Positions 63,739 to 64,000 of a stretch of 64,000 bases of DNA are shown piece after piece; the first letter of the stretch is position 1; each line of letters starts with the position of its first letter. The notes under the pieces are model-generated. The model had not been told where the DNA came from and did no database searches. It worked only from the letters and a program-made list of their open reading frames with translations. Origin of the DNA: an uncultured Clostridia bacterium (GTDB lineage Bacteria; Bacillota; Clostridia; TANB77; CAG-508); contig CAQUBD010000001.1 of assembly GCA_948891265.1 (NCBI GenBank), forward strand, positions 48,000 to 111,999, given 5' to 3'. Position numbers and translations under genes: made by a program.

Positions 63739-64000
63739 ATGGCTTTTGAAGGGTTATCGTCTAGATTACAAGAAATAACAAGAAAATTAAAGGGAAAAGC
63801 AAGAATTACTGATGCAGACTTAAAAGAGATTTTAAGAGAAGTAAAACTTGCATTGTTAGAAGCAGATGTTAATTATAAAATTGTAAAAGAATTTATAGCA
63901 AATATACAAGAAAAAGCTTTAGGTCAAGATGTACTAAAATCATTAACACCAGGACAGCAAGTTGTAAAAATAGTAAAAGATGAATTAGTAGAACTATTAG
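63739..64000 (+). CDS. ffh: Signal recognition particle protein Ffh (5' part)
   Basis: First 87 codons, cut by the window end. MAFEGLSSRLQEITRKLKGKARITDADLKEILREVKLALLEADVN is the N domain of Ffh. The GTPase and M domains lie outside. It follows ylxM by 30 bases in one operon. Confidence 0.95.
   Translation, partial: MAFEGLSSRLQEITRKLKGKARITDADLKEILREVKLALLEADVNYKIVKEFIANIQEKALGQDVLKSLTPGQQVVKIVKDELVELL

Overview
The window looks like chromosome of a very AT-rich, low-GC Gram-positive anaerobe of the Clostridia, probably an uncultured gut or rumen lineage. Pointers are AGA/GGA/ATA codon preference with almost no CGG codons, strong AGGAGG ribosome sites, ylxM-ffh order, VanW and DUF378 proteins, a class B sortase, Cna-B/SpaA adhesins and an OLE RNA with its OapA partner.

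Layout. 1-2.1 kb: AT repeats and a leftward pair of conjugation-type genes that both seem to use AUU/AUA starts. 2.1-6.6 kb: a DUF1858 redox protein, a tRNA Lys-Glu-Thr operon, a cell-wall beta-helix protein with its sortase, a compositionally foreign coiled-coil gene and an SDR. 6.9-11.4 kb: a split Spo0A-like regulator, a secreted protein, an ECF sigma factor with its DUF4179 membrane partner, a Nudix enzyme, an SDR gene remnant and a starch-binding-type protein. 12-23.2 kb: VanW protein, large foreign-looking membrane protein, tRNA-Lys, CorA, DUF378, YbiT-type ABC-F, a REP-associated transposase between inverted REPs, Tex, and two small membrane proteins. 23.4-31.6 kb: a frameshifted HtrA, M23 peptidase, guanine deaminase, dead transposase, pilin-like protein, tRNA-Arg, MutT and a radical SAM protein. 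31.8-38 kb: hexapeptide-repeat protein, DUF6514, TopA, tRNA-Gly/Cys and a small island with a frameshifted DUF4143 ATPase. 38.1-47.4 kb: a 3091-residue surface subtilase/adhesin. 48-55.4 kb: rpoB and rpoC. 55.8-64 kb: small membrane protein, TadA, dicarboxylate/amino-acid symporter, dGTPase, nucleotide kinase, OLE RNA plus OapA, TsaC, an SDR, YlxM and the start of Ffh.

Between genes the window is full of small structured repeats. MITE-like elements with different outer inverted repeats carry a similar folded core (11.6, 13.7, 26.0, 29.9 and 59.4 kb). Another two-hairpin family ends in GAACAAA/TTTGTTC (24.8, 35.4, 37.7 and 55.7 kb). REP palindromes are spread around and next to a REP-associated transposase gene.

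The most interesting signals are: three in-frame CGG-A sites where skipping the C restores the expected protein (HtrA twice, DUF4143 ATPase once); the AUU/AUA starts; a 14-base identical motif placed between the -35 and -10 of two foreign-looking genes; the structured repeat families with compensatory changes; and the OLE RNA-OapA locus. Everything here was read by eye, with no alignment or database search.
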